NCBI GenBank assembly: GCA_905221605.1
Contig: CAJNDS010000176.1
Location: forward strand, 124,001 to 188,000
Length of the DNA stretch: 64,000 bases
Direction of reading: 5' to 3'
Origin: Symbiodinium natans
Taxonomy: Eukaryota; Sar; Dinophyceae; Suessiales; Symbiodiniaceae
Below are positions 8,790 to 19,361 of the stretch, in pieces (position 1 is the first letter of the stretch; each line of letters starts with the position of its first letter). The position numbers and the translations under genes were made by a program. A model generated the notes under the pieces. It worked only from the letters and a program-made list of their open reading frames with translations, was not told the DNA's origin and did not search any database.

Positions 8790-9098
8790 AGTGTTCTTGC
8801 CTCTTTTCACAACGTTATTGCACAGGATGCTTGACGCTGCTGTCGAAAGCGTTCATGTCTTTGTAAACATGCCCAAAAACACCCAAAAACACCGGTATTC
8901 ACAGCGTTGTGGCATGCTGCCTTTGCACAACATAATATTTCACAAATCTTGTGTATCATCATACTTTAATCTTATGTATTCTGCACTACCCCCCATGCAA
9001 CCGGCAGTGAAGGCCCAAAACCCTGAATTCAGCAAAGTAGTGTTGCAGGACCTTCAAAACATGCATTTGGCGGAAAATCCGCTCCTGCCACCGACCTT
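8790..9098. repeat. Duplicated non-coding block, copy 2
   Basis: Direct-orientation partner of 8370-8670, diverged by substitutions and small indels. The open frames in the two copies do not stay aligned, so coding is unlikely. Confidence 0.75.
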
Positions 9099-9264
9099 GC
9101 AAGGCCCGAAAACAACCAAGCAAAAAAAGACGCCCCGGGTTTGCGAAACCCTAAACCCGAATCTATGAGGATGCCTGTTTGCGCAAGCCTTCTGACCCTA
9201 CCCTAAAACCCTAAACCCTAAACCCGAACCCTAAGCTCTTCTGGAAATTTGGTAGGTTTTCTGG

Positions 9265-9387
9265 GAGAACGCCACCCTCTGGGGCTCCACCACCTCCATC
9301 CACGTGGTCAGCTCAAGAAATTGGTGGCTTCGGCCCATGAGTCAGCTCTATTGGGAATTAGAGGTTCGGGGTGCCGTAGGAGCCTGA
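9265..9387 (+). CDS. Candidate exon, Trp-rich beta segment
   Basis: It reads ENATLWGSTTSIHVVSSRNW, then WLRPMSQLYWELEVRGAVGA and TGA. Paired Trp followed by Y-x-E-L-E-V resembles the edge of a discoidin (F5/8 type C) domain, but this is weak. Stop or donor at the end not resolved. Confidence 0.38.
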   Translation, partial: ENATLWGSTTSIHVVSSRNWWLRPMSQLYWELEVRGAVGA

Positions 9388-10451
9388 CTCTTAAGAGCCA
9401 AAACGTGTCGAATAGTTGTTTGGGTTGTGGTGTCAGCACTGTTGCAACGAACATGAAATCAGCAACCCTGAAAGGGCTGCAGGGCCTACACCGGAAACTC
9501 TCTAAATAACTCCCTCAAGGACACGTTGCGTTTAGGGACCTTCAACGGTGGAGCCAGGAACTGCGTCAGCAAAAAAAGCACACGCTGGAACGAGCAAACG
9601 GAAACAGTTCATGTCTTTCGGGCACCCCATGAGTCTGCTTTGGGCCCCCTGAAGCCCCCCAAACCCTAAGCCCTAGACCCTAAACCCTAGGCCCTACACT
9701 CTAAACTTAAAGTAAACCCTACACCCTAACCCCTAAGCTTAAGTGTTCACTTCGCCACCGGGGAGTTGCTCTCCACTTGGGGTGAGGGAAGGGTGCGCAA
9801 GCCGGAGTCATCTTCGGAGCAGTCGTGTTGAGAAGCAGGGCCCGAAGGGTCTAGGGTTTGGGGTTTAGGGTGTAGGGGTTTAGGGTTTTGGGTTTTGGGT
9901 TTTGGGTTTAGGGTTTAGGGTTGTTCCCCACAGTGTGCTCAGGTATGACAGCACCACCCAGATCAGTCTTCTGAACGAGGCCAGTGCCGACGACTGCGCA
10001 GTGTGCTCAAAGCATCGGTGGCATCTGCGCGATCTTGCTGTCAAGTTTTGTGCAGGCAGAAATGCAGCATTGAGATATTTGATGTATTTTATATATTTAC
10101 ACAGCAACATCGGTCCCAGTTGCACTCTTGCTGCGCTTGTATTTCAGTTAGAAGATCATTGCAGCGCATCCATGGCATGCGTTTGCCAGAAAAGCCACCT
10201 ACCAAGCATCGTATACAGTTAGTTATTCACGCAGCTGTAGTGCAGAAGAAGGAAGCACCTATCTATATTAATTGCAGTGGTTGGAGAACGGAGGTGTACA
10301 TCAGCACCGGCTGGCCACTCGACAACGAACTTCTTGGGCTGCATTATGCTGCATTTGCGTAAAGAAGGCATAAGAAGGCTCGGCAAAGGCTCATTCCTGC
10401 TGTCGAACCCAACTCGTTGGCGCATCGCCCAGGCACGCCGTTGGTGCTTGG

Positions 10452-10570
10452 GATGTGCGGCTCAAGGGAGGCTTTGCCGGAGTGACTCTTGGGAGCCTCG
10501 CCGATGGTTCAGGCCTGCATGCTCTGGCGGGGTCATTCAAAGCCTTTGATTGCCGCCTCCTCCAGTGCTT
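10452..10570 (+). CDS. Candidate exon
   Basis: It reads DVRLKGGFAGVTLGSLADGS, then HALAGSFKAFDCRLLQC. Good amphipathic composition and G/C-ending codons. Downstream sequence in the same frame becomes Ser/His-rich and less convincing. Function unknown. Confidence 0.35.
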
Positions 10571-11269
10571 CGTGCATCATTTCTCGAATGGTTATGTTTG
10601 CAGTACCAGAAGTACCCTAGTACCCTCATTGTCGTCCGTCGTCATGTCATCGACGGCATCATCGTCACGCCACCACCCCCGCATTACCGGGCCCATCACC
10701 ATCCGAGTCCACATGAGTCATGCGTGTGTAGAAGTCCTACCCAGTCCTGCTCAGCATTCCTAAGATTGCCGGGACAGGAATCGACGCCACCTCCGCCTGC
10801 TGCGTCTGTGGTGGGGGCGCATCTCAGCCTCGGGAAGTTTAGGGTGTTAGGGTGTTCAGGTTTTAGGGCTTGGGTTGAAGACTGATACTAAGCTTGCAGC
10901 TGACTGGAGCACGGGTTGACGTGTCACATGGCACTAGCTCAGGATCTGTCTTTATCCATCTGTGGCTTGTTGAGGGCAAGAATCGAGGATAACTTCAACT
11001 CGAGCTGACGCAGCTTGTGACGCACAACCACATACCCCTTGAAGCGCAAGAGCTTGCAGCTTAGGCTTTAGATGACCCTTGAGATGACCACGGCGTGATC
11101 TCTATTGCCTTTTGAGTAAGTTCGTACTTAGAAAGTATGAGATGACAAAGGAGCAGTCTTCCACACTAGATTAGTGATCGCACTCTCTGTATCAATTGAG
11201 GTATCTGGAAGGCCGTGCGAGCAACGCGATCCAACACCTGTCGGCCCCTACCTGACAATTGGAGAAATG

Positions 11270-11270
<1 letters not shown>

Positions 11271-11300
<30 letters not shown>

Positions 11301-11345
11301 CATACATACATACATACATACATACATACATACATACACATGCAT
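11271..11345. repeat. (ACAT)n microsatellite
   Basis: About sixteen ACAT units followed by GCATGCATGC and TATA runs; poly-G of about 18 at 11446 and TA runs near 11575-11625. Nothing coding is supported between about 10.9 and 12.0 kb. Confidence 0.92.
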
Positions 11346-12091
11346 GCATGCATACATATATATATATATATTTCTTTTTTTTATTTATGTATCTATTTAT
11401 TTTTATTTATACATATGTATGCAAATACATACATTGTGTCGGCCCGGGGGGGGGGGGGGGGGGTGGCGCAGACGAAGACGCATTGCGAAGACGCATTGCC
11501 GCAAAAGAGCACTGGTAGGCGCACACGCATCAGCACACATACAAAGTAAATATATGAATATAAATTTAAACATATATATATATATAGTTATACACGCATA
11601 GATGTGCATATATATATATATATATACATATACATACACATATTGCACTAGTTCATTTTTTCGCGAAAGCTAATGTAGCTAGGCTTGAGTGTAGTCTCTG
11701 CTTTAGCAGAAGAACCGGACGAACTCCTCACAGTGGTAAATTAGTTGATCATTTCGAGGAAATTGGGGGGGGGGGGGGGGGGGGGGAGGGGGGGAAGGTG
11801 TCAGCGTTGCATTGTCGGAGGAGGGGGGAGGGAGGGGGGGAGGAGGAGGGAGGGGCGGGGCGGACTGTAGGATGCCCATCGGAGCCCCTAACCTCATGGC
11901 CCTGGTCGCATACAGGCAGCATATTCCTCCAGGAATATCAAAAGCTCAACAGCATTGGGAAGACTTAGTCTCTACATTATGTAGTTTAGTATTCACAGTA
12001 TAAATATGTACATTGATATATACAGGGTTCATTTACATACTGAATCAGCATATGAGATTCGATATCAAGTAGGTCAATAGATTGTGAACTA

Positions 12092-12301
12092 AACATGAAA
12101 TATGTCGCCACTCCAAAGCTGGCTTTTGGCTTCCTGGAACCTGCTTCCATGTGCTCCGAGGTGGTGGTGAACTTCCATTCCAAGCACGTGGTGATGTCAT
12201 TGGCAGTACCGAGGGCAGCAGAAGGCCCCACCCAGGGTGTCCTTCTTCCAGCAGACACTCAGCTTGCCCCTCCTAGAGCTGCGAGAGAGCACCTGAGTTA
12301 A
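12092..12301 (+). CDS. Candidate exon
   Basis: The frame from ATG 12095 reads KYVATPKLAFGFLEPASMCS, then EVVVNFHSKHVVMSLAVPRA, to TAA at 12299. Alternating hydrophobic strands suggest a beta-rich fold. It may be an internal exon rather than a whole gene. No family recognised. Confidence 0.42.
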   Translation, partial: NMKYVATPKLAFGFLEPASMCSEVVVNFHSKHVVMSLAVPRAAEGPTQGVLLPADTQLAPPRAAREHLS

Positions 12302-12381
12302 AGCGGTGGATCCCCCCCCGGCCTTGAAGGCCCTGAATCCTTCAGCGCTTCGCTTCCAGCCTAGGGCCCGAAGCTACTGGT

Positions 12382-12556
12382 AGTCCCTGCAAACGTCCGC
12401 AAAGACCCTGGACAGTAAGCACCATGAAAGTAGAGGCTCAGTGGCCTTGGCGGCTTTGCGTCTGACCCGCTGCTCTTGGGAAAGTCCCTCGGCCGAAGCC
12501 AGCCCCGAATCGCTCTTTCTCGCGCAATGTGAAACCCTTATATTTAGCAGTTCAGA
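12382..12556 (+). CDS. Candidate exon ending at a TTTAGGG donor
   Basis: It reads SVALAALRLTRCSWESPSAE, then SLFLAQCETLIFSSSE, just before GAG|GGTTTAGGG. The coding-like composition and repeat donor match the pattern elsewhere. Confidence 0.4.
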
Positions 12557-12644
12557 GGGTTTAGGGTTTAGGGCTTAGGTCTTAGGGTCAGGGGCGTTCA
12601 GGGTGGCAGGCGCAGGTCCCGCCTTCAGCTACGAGTTTCCCAAA

Positions 12645-12721
12645 ATAGGGGTACCCCTTCTATCCCCCAAATAGATTAAAGGGACCCCTTAAAAGGGTAC
12701 TCCTATTTTCGGAAGCTCCCA
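12645..12721. mobile_element. Family-C element (C2) with strong inverted repeats
   Basis: Left end GAGTTTCCCAAAATAGGGGTACCCCTT; the reverse complement of the right end is GAGCTTCCGAAAATAGGAGTACCCTTT. At 77 bp this is the cleanest copy of the family. Confidence 0.65.
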
Positions 12722-12872
12722 ACATGAGCCCAAGAGGCCGTTATGCTTGGAAGCCGGCTCTGCTGGGACACGAATGCAGGCCCGTGTGGGCGTAGCCATA
12801 AGATCTGTGTTGCACCCTAAACCCTAAACCCTAAACTCTAAACCCGCTGAGGCCCAGCACGGATGGCTTTTC

Positions 12873-12980
12873 CTTGAACCTCAACTTTACCAGCTGCGCG
12901 ACTTGGATTGCATGAGGTCGCCGCAGCAAGTCACGGACCCAACGAAGTGCCGGGGCCTGGGGTGCCTTAGGCCATTTTGG
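12873..12980 (+). CDS. Candidate exon
   Basis: It reads LEPQLYQLRDLDCMRSPQQV, then TDPTKCRGLGCL. Two Cys pairs fit the extracellular theme. It lies between two CCCTAAA arrays; exact limits unknown. Confidence 0.33.
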
Positions 12981-13000
12981 TAAACATTCCGGTTGCCCTA

Positions 13001-13092
13001 AACCCTAAACCCTAAACCCTAAACCCTAAACCCTAAACCCTAAACCCTAAACCCCTAAACCCTAAATGAACCCTGAACCCTAAACCCTAAAC
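13001..13092. repeat. CCCTAAA array before an acceptor
   Basis: About twelve units, slightly broken, leading to CCTGTCTCAG|ACG. Confidence 0.88.
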
Positions 13093-13107
13093 CTGTTCCT
13101 GTCTCAG

Positions 13108-13176
13108 ACGACGACCCAGCAGTCCGATCCTTCGGGCGACTGGTGCATCCTCGAGGCTGGATCGCCAGCTTCTGTG
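13108..13176 (+). CDS. Candidate exon
   Basis: Exactly 23 codons, phase 0, between GTCTCAG and GTACTTT: TTTQQSDPSGDWCILEAGSP then ASV. Good splice signals on both sides. Confidence 0.42.
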
Positions 13177-13306
13177 GTACTTTACTGTAACTTTAGATCC
13201 TTAGCCTTTTTGGGTTTATGGGTTCCTTAATAAGGCAGCTAACATTTTGATTTTTAGCTACCCTTCTGAGTGTAGCCAGGTCTAGAAAACAGTCACAAAC
13301 ACGCAT

Positions 13307-13470
13307 GCAAGCTTAGGGGTTTAGGGGTCTAGGGGGTTTAGGGGTTTAGGGGTTTAGGGTTTTAGGGGTTTAGGGGGTTTAGGGGGTTTAGGGGGTTTAG
13401 GGGGTTTAGAGGTTTAGGGGTTTAGGGTTTAGGAGTTTAGGGGTTAGGGCTTTAGGGTTTAGGGTTTCCC
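13307..13470. repeat. Variant telomere-type array (TTTAGGGG, TTTAGGGGG)
   Basis: Mostly GGGGTTTA and GGGGGTTTA units rather than the canonical heptamer, so it is a variant-unit array. It ends shortly before ATGCAG|GTTGCGG. Confidence 0.88.
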
Positions 13471-13476
13471 ATGCAG

Positions 13477-13554
13477 GTTGCGGTGGTCCCCGCCGTGGCC
13501 AAGAACCGCATCCTGTCTGGAGGGCTTCGCAAGAGCAAACATCCTCTTGCTATC
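13477..13554 (+). CDS. Candidate exon before a poly-C tract
   Basis: It reads VAVVPAVAKNRILSGGLRKS then KHPLAI and runs into a C17 tract at 13553. A similar VAVVPKG motif occurs in the exon at 39926. Confidence 0.38.
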
Positions 13555-13584
13555 CCCCCCCCCCCCCCAACAGCAACATACCGA

Positions 13585-13810
13585 AAGGTTTTCTGAGTAT
13601 CTCTTGGGAAGCGTTGCCACTTCTGAGTTCAGAAGCTTTGCTGTCGGGCTAGTTGAAGCCATCAGCCGGCTCAGGTGTGATGTCGCCCTTGGCAAACGTC
13701 TGGACCCAGGCCGGATCGGTTTGATCGCTCGACAGAGAGTGCTCAGTGCAAGTGCAACTTCAGAACGGCGGTTTTGGCCTGACATTGCCCAAAACTCAAA
13801 TCCCTCTTAG
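13585..13810 (+). CDS. Candidate exon after the poly-C tract
   Basis: It reads FSEYLLGSVATSEFRSFAVG, then GLVEAISRLRCDVALGKRLD and RQRVLSASATSERRF, ending TAG at 13808. Amphipathic helical content. The minus-strand frame is also open, so the call is moderate. Confidence 0.4.
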
Positions 13811-14229
13811 TCGTCAAGTTAACGGTGCACAGCTGTCGAGTCCCTCGTCCCTTTCGGGGTAAGAGGTCATGACTACGTCGAGGGTTTAGGGTTAAACCCC
13901 TTTGTGTGCGCGTGTCAGGTTCTGGATCCCGGATGCCGCTTGATGAACCATCACCAGGCGGCCCTGCGAACCTCCTCTGGGGGGTTAGAATGTAGTGTTC
14001 AGACTTGGACCCCCGAAATGGCCAATCGCACTGAGGATAGAGGGCCTTTCAGAACTCGGCCCCCCCCATACCCCCGATCTTTGCACCCTGAAGCGCCTAC
14101 AACTCCCGGTAATCTCCCTGAAAATCGGCCCAGGCGGATGCAAGATGTCGCAAGGGGCTGTTAGCACTGCTTGCAAGCAAGAATCGAGAATAAGAGTCTG
14201 CTCCCTTTTGACATTGGATCCCAACACAT

Positions 14230-14264
<35 letters not shown>

Positions 14265-14347
14265 GCCCCGGAGCATGCCAAAACACTACATGTGTCTCCA
14301 TGAACTCAGCAAACTCAGTGAACTCAGCTCAACCCCCCCACTAAACC

Positions 14348-14464
14348 AATATGGGGGTGTTGCGAAAATACGGGACCCCCAATTTAAACCCCAAATAGCA
14401 GGATTTCCTTATCATAAGGACCCCAAGAAGGTACCCCCTAATTTCGGAAACCCCCATATAAACC
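14348..14464. mobile_element. Family-C element (C3)
   Basis: Ends TATGGGGGTGTTGCGAAAATA and TAATTTCGGAAACCCCCATA are inverted repeats. Internal AAATAGCAGGATTTCC and ATAAGGACCCCAAGAAGGTAC blocks match C1 and C4. Confidence 0.6.
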
Positions 14465-14651
14465 TAAACCCGAAACCCTAAACCCTAAATCCTAAACCCA
14501 TAATGAAGGCTATTTAGGGACAATTACGCTTAATTAAGGTTTTTTCCTAAGGTGGGCTCGAGCTACTCCTGGCAAGCCACGGGGTGCAACTTCACCTCCG
14601 GTGCGCTCTATGCCGCCGCCTTGCATCTGACCACAGGACAAGGCCAGTCCC

Positions 14652-15035
<384 letters not shown>

Positions 15036-15242
15036 CGCCATGGGTTTCCATCTTCAACGGCTCGAAAGTCGAGGGAGGGGTTTGGGTCCTCCCTGACTGA
15101 GCCTTGCAGGCGACGTGCTTCTGCTCATAGACTTGCAGATTCCAGGTCGGGTGGGATGCGCCGTCAAGCAGTTGCTTGTGACAAGGGGCTCCGCAGCCCT
15201 GACGTCTTCAGCTTGGACATTGCCCACCTTTTCCCACCTCTG

Positions 15243-15388
15243 ACTCAATGTCCATTCATGACATCCTTACATGCTCCGAATGGAGAGGCATACCGACGTA
15301 CACACCCAGCTCCGTGTTCTTCAGCGACTCCGACGTTCGCCGTGGCTACCTCTTGGGAGAGGCCCGAATCAAAGAGCCTAGCACTTAA
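15243..15388 (+). CDS. Candidate exon, beta-sandwich-like extracellular segment
   Basis: It reads SMSIHDILTCSEWRGIPTYT, then SSVFFSDSDVRRGYLLGEAR. The 'V.FSD.D...GYL.G...I' rhythm resembles repeated beta modules I know from protist surface proteins, here as a single copy. The competing longer ATG frame at 15156 reads as low-complexity Ser/Pro/Arg and is judged a shadow. Confidence 0.42.
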
Positions 15389-15601
15389 GGAACGCCCAGT
15401 TCAATGCACTCTGATCACCCTGATCACCACGCACAACCCCGAACCGCGTACAAGCGGGCCATCCAATGGTCCGGTCTTGCGGTTAGCGGCAGCTAGACTG
15501 CCAGCCAACCGCAAATCGTTGTCAACTTCTTCTTCGCCTGAATCAGCAGCATGCACACATAATCTTGCCATGGAAGGTGACAGTCCAGGGCGCCGAGGAT
15601 G

Positions 15602-15751
15602 AAAGCAACATCCTGCAATATCGCGCATACTTCGGGCGATCAAACGACACCAGGCCAGTCGGCAGCTCGAATGTACATGTGCTGACTGCGGAGCATTCCC
15701 GAATCTCAGGGTGAACTTCCTTGCGGACGCGCGGGCTGCGGGCATCGGATG
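15602..15751 (+). CDS. Candidate exon with C-x-C-x2-C cluster
   Basis: It reads ISRILRAIKRHQASRQLECT, then CADCGAFPNLRVNFLADARA and AGIGW before donor GTAAAT. Helix, then CTCADC, then helix. Function unknown. Confidence 0.45.
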
Positions 15752-15768
15752 GGTAAATACCTACTCTG

Positions 15769-15999
15769 GTGGGGGCTTGCGAAATGGATTCAACAATGAG
15801 CCTCAGCTGCTGTTTCCTGCACTCAGAGTGTGCCTCAGCTGGTGCCGCCAGTCTGTGGGACGGGAATGTTCCGAGGAAGTCACCCGGCCTTAATCCTAAG
15901 GAGTGCCTCTATGGCGACTGCAGCTGGAAGATGCAGTTGTCAAGGACTGCCGGCAATGGACAGCCCTACAGCCAGTACATCATAAGGCTGGTGGCTTAG
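15769..15999 (+). CDS. Candidate exon, Cys-rich
   Basis: It contains NPKECLYGDCSWKMQLSRTA then GNGQPYSQYIIRLVA and TAG at 15997. The last 35 codons are the convincing part; the first half is less certain. Confidence 0.36.
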   Translation: MGACEMDSTMSLSCCFLHSECASAGAASLWDGNVPRKSPGLNPKECLYGDCSWKMQLSRTAGNGQPYSQYIIRLVA

Positions 16000-16701
16000 A
16001 CTGCCTCAGGGTCAGCGCTCGAATATGTTCTTGCATGCTTGCAGCATGCATTGCTGTATTGCAGCACTCGGTACGTTGAGTCGTAGACCTGCTTTCGAAG
16101 GCACGACTACACAGGGTTGTGCCTCTGCTATGCAAACTCGGTGCCTCGACGATCTTGGGCATTCTACAATCCTGCCTGCGCGTTAACTTGACGGACATGG
16201 AACGGCATCAATCAAGCCATGACCCGCTAGCTTCACTGTCTAGCTTGCGTGTCGCAAGATGCAAAGAGTGGTAGTCGCTGCACCGCTGCACTTTCCTTCC
16301 CTGCTCATCCAGAGACTTCTGAGGTTCTCTCACGCAGCGAGTGCTATGCAAACCTGCTGACTCTGAATAGCCCCATGGCCTACAAGCGCCATGGTAGCAA
16401 CAGAGAAGCTGCTGTGCACGTGTAGGAGCCCAACCCCCGTTTTGTTTGCAAGCTGTTGGTCAGTCGTGAGACTGAGGGCTGCAAGCAAAGGCAGCCGAAG
16501 ATATCTGAAGTGCGGGAAAGTCAATGAGCTTGATAAAAAAACTCACATATTAGTAACAATATTATATATAGAATGTGATTGTGTTTTCTCAATGCATGCC
16601 CTGCCGTCCCTCACCAACAGCAGGTTTTACTTGTACCACGAGAGCTGTTTCAAAACAAGACGCGTCTTCACAGTGGCCCCTGAGGTACACGCCATCTGGC
16701 A

Positions 16702-17031
16702 ATGGTGCGCTGGTGGATAGGACCGGCTCGATTTGCCATACCTGCGGCTTTCCTTGCAACCTCGCAGTTCAGCTCCCAAGCCAAGTCTCGCTCACGATTC
16801 GCCCCCGCCGTGATCTGCAGGAATAACAACTTCTACAAGACCATCTGGTATCGAGATATTGGCGATCCGAACACGAAGACGATGGAGTCTGTCAAAGCCG
16901 TCATGCAGCAGGCTGTCTTGGGCAAGCCGCAAATCTTCGATTTCCTCGAACAGTTTGGCCGCAGGATGTTGAACCAAGTCTGTCGCTGCACGCAGGGAAG
17001 TGCAAGAGATGCCAGGCAGAACAAAGGCTAA
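16702..17031 (+). CDS. Small protein or large exon, 109 residues
   Basis: The N-terminal part, WWIGPARFAIPAAFLATSQF, is hydrophobic and Ser/Arg-rich like a targeting sequence. It is followed by FYKTIWYRDIGDPNTKTMES and AVLGKPQIFDFLEQFGRRML. Codon use is strongly coding-like. It could be a complete short protein from ATG 16702 to TAA 17029, or part of a spliced gene. No family recognised. Confidence 0.48.
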   Translation: MVRWWIGPARFAIPAAFLATSQFSSQAKSRSRFAPAVICRNNNFYKTIWYRDIGDPNTKTMESVKAVMQQAVLGKPQIFDFLEQFGRRMLNQVCRCTQGSARDARQNKG

Positions 17032-17056
17032 GTCGTCAAAAGACTTTCCTTTCCAG

Positions 17057-17189
17057 GTTTGTGACGACTACACGCCATGTGCCCTGGCAGAACCATTTTG
17101 ACAACTCTGTTGGGTGGGTATTGTTCGGCTCGGCACCACCTGAGGATCTAAGTAACGTGTCTGTTTGTGACAAATGCCGGCGTTTGTAA
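17057..17189 (+). CDS. Candidate exon
   Basis: After TTTCCAG|G the frame reads FVTTTRHVPWQNHFDNSVGW, then VLFGSAPPEDLSNVSVCDKC. A good acceptor and protein-like composition; it follows the exon at 16702. Confidence 0.45.
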
Positions 17190-17478
17190 GCGAGACGAAG
17201 CTTTGGTTTATGACCGCGGCCAGCCGCGTTTTCGCAGTCCATCTCCTTTCGGGGCTAACAGCTAACACCTAGAATCTTGAATCTTGGAGCTTGGGCCGAT
17301 GATTTTTTCGTTCGGTGCCTTTTTTGGTGCGGAGCCCAAGGATTCATAATGCAGCGCTCAAGTGATCCAAGATGCAGGACTCATATATTTATCTTTAGAC
17401 CCCCCGCCCTCCTGTCACCCATCCATCCAAAAGAAACGTCTTCTACTGTTGGAATCCTGGTGGAAGGCATATGTGCAT

Positions 17479-17790
17479 GCACATAGCGAGCGGCGCCTCA
17501 TGTATGGAACCATCCTCGTGTCCGTCGGGCCCATTTCCGAGCTCCAATTTCTCGAAGCAACCTCTTTGAGCTCAGGTGTGGGCTTCCTTATCGCTGAGAC
17601 CAACCTTGACGGCATCATCCTCCTCGACCGCACCTACGGCACCGACGAATACCCAGGCCGGGGCCTTGCCAGAGATATCGTGCGAGTCACGGAAGGGAGA
17701 GATGTTGCTTCCCCAGGACGGGCTATTATACCCTATAACTCCCCGTAAAAAATTGCCCTGTATATAGCCCATCCTGGTTCAAAGGCTTGA
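17479..17790 (+). CDS. Candidate two-part exon interrupted by element B3
   Basis: The frame reads YGTILVSVGPISELQFLEAT, then LIAETNLDGIILLDRTYGTD and GLARDIVRVTEGRDVASP with strongly G/C-ending codons. At 17717 a 51 bp stretch (GACGGG...TATATAG, family B) intervenes. Removing it continues the frame as AHPGSKA then TGA at 17788. Beta-rich, domain unknown. Confidence 0.45.
17713..17777. mobile_element. Family-B element (B3), candidate GA-AG introner
   Basis: Ends CCAGGACGGGCTATTATACCC and TATATAGCCCATCCTGG are inverted repeats in a 65 bp element, the shortest family copy. It sits directly in a coding frame that reopens after removing 17717-17767. Confidence 0.6.
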
Positions 17791-18063
17791 TACTGCTGCG
17801 ATGACGTTGTAGACATGACTGTGATCTTGATGAACCTTCGATGTCTGAGCAGCTCGTCTGTGGGGCCTGACATGGCTCAGAAGCGTGTAGTAAGTGCATG
17901 CAGATTGCAAAACAGGGTAGTCCTCTCACGCAGGTAGCTGGAGGCTAGTCAGGTGCAGAACACCTCACTCCACAAGCTGACCCGTCTCTCAGACAGACTG
18001 TGCTTGAGCAGCCTCTCGTCTTTGCATCATGGTCGGCTACATACGCTGAGGCTGCAGTGTGCA

Positions 18064-19193
18064 ATGTCTAAGGCAAAGGCAAAAACCTCAGCGGAAGAGG
18101 AGGCCTTGAGAGCAGAACTGCAAGACTTGCTTCAGGCACAAGTGTCCTGGAACAAGGAGCTGAGCGCCTCAACGGACGACCGCGATGCCGCGGTAGCACA
18201 GGTTGCTGAAGCTGAGGCGCTGCTTGCAGCGGAGCGAGACGCGATCGACGATCTGGAGCGCGACTGCCACAGTCTTGATGCTCGGCTCAGTCAAGCGAAG
18301 GCTGAGGAGGCAAACTGGACTAAGCTGGCAGAGAATGTGGCGATGGAGCTAGAGAGCCTGGAGCCTCGTAAGGGCAATGGCAAGGACGGCAAACATCGCA
18401 AGGGTAAGCGGGGTGAACCCGGCTCACTCACTTCGTTCACTGCGTCCCAGCTGCTAGCATCGCTACCTCCTGAGAGTGCGGCGGTCAAGGCCAGCGAGGA
18501 GATGGCCAGCTTGCGAGAAGCTTTGGAAGCAGAGCGCCGGCTTGCAGAGCTCGAGGATACGGAGGCGGAGCAGAAGAAGCGGCAAGTTGTGGAGCAGCAG
18601 TGCATGTTGCTGCGGGCGCTCTTGGACATGGTGACCGGCTCAGGGGAGCCCTAGTAGTAGAGTAGGCAACCTTTAACCTTTTTGAGGTAGTATAATCCCC
18701 TTATTATCCCAATTAGGTTAACCCTTTCATTCCCCCAGGTTCCTGGACAACTCAGGAGCTCTCCAAGTCTGCCACCGCCTCGTTAGTCCAACAGCTCGCG
18801 GGCCTGGAGAGGCTCAGTGAGGAGCACCCTCTGGCTTGGTCCCTCTTGGCCCAGCAGGCCGAGAGAAATGGCGTGGCGCGGCGGGAGCTCTTGGAGACCT
18901 GCAACCAGGACTATATATCCCCCTTGTGAGTTTTTTCTTATTTTTGTTTATATAAAACCCAAGAGGATATTAAAAATAGTTAAAAACAGTATTTTTATTA
19001 AGGTTCTAAGGGGAGTATAGAGGAGCTCCGGCGCCGGCGAACGGACCGCACTGAGGAGCTCCTGGATGCCGAGCGCCTTCCTTTGCTCCTCAAAGTCTTG
19101 GAGGCGGAGGGCGTGCTCTCGGACTGGAGGCTCCCCGAGGACGCCGGCCTCAGCTCGCGGTTGCAGCGCGCCGTCCGCGACAGCCGGGCTTAG
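18064..19193 (+). CDS. Coiled-coil protein, 312 residues, three exons
   Basis: Exons 18064-18637, 18739-18925 and 19016-19193 sum to 939 nt with a single terminal stop. The product starts MSKAKAKTSAEEEALRAELQ. It is dominated by heptad-like Glu/Leu/Ala helices (residues about 8-110 and 150-190), a Lys/Gly-rich basic hinge (GNGKDGKHRKGKRGEPGS) and further helices in exons 2-3 (ASLVQQLAGLERLSEEHPLA; LLLKVLEAEGVLSDWRL). Intron 1 uses GC-AG, intron 2 GTGAGT-AG. CTGCAG seven bases before the ATG could be a spliced-leader acceptor. Intron 2 is an introner. It is probably a structural or scaffold protein; no named family recognised. Confidence 0.62.
18911..19020. mobile_element. Family-F introner (F1) forming intron 2 of the coiled-coil gene
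   Basis: The element runs CTATATATCCCCCTT to AAGGGGAGTATAG with a 4 bp flanking duplication AGGA. Internal AAACCCCAAGAGGATATT-like and AAGGTTCTAA blocks are shared with 36277-36374. The intron proper is 18926-19015. Confidence 0.75.
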
Positions 19194-19361
19194 AGGAAAA
19201 CTTCGCTGTCTGAGGGCTCTCTCAGGGCTCTCTGAGGGCTCAGACAGCCTGCTCGGAAGATCGGAGTGGCTTAGTAGGTACAACTGTCAAGCGGGTTGCC
19301 CTCTGCTTCCTAACCCTATACTAATGACTTACTGAGTTCCCCCCGATCTTCCAAGCAAGCA

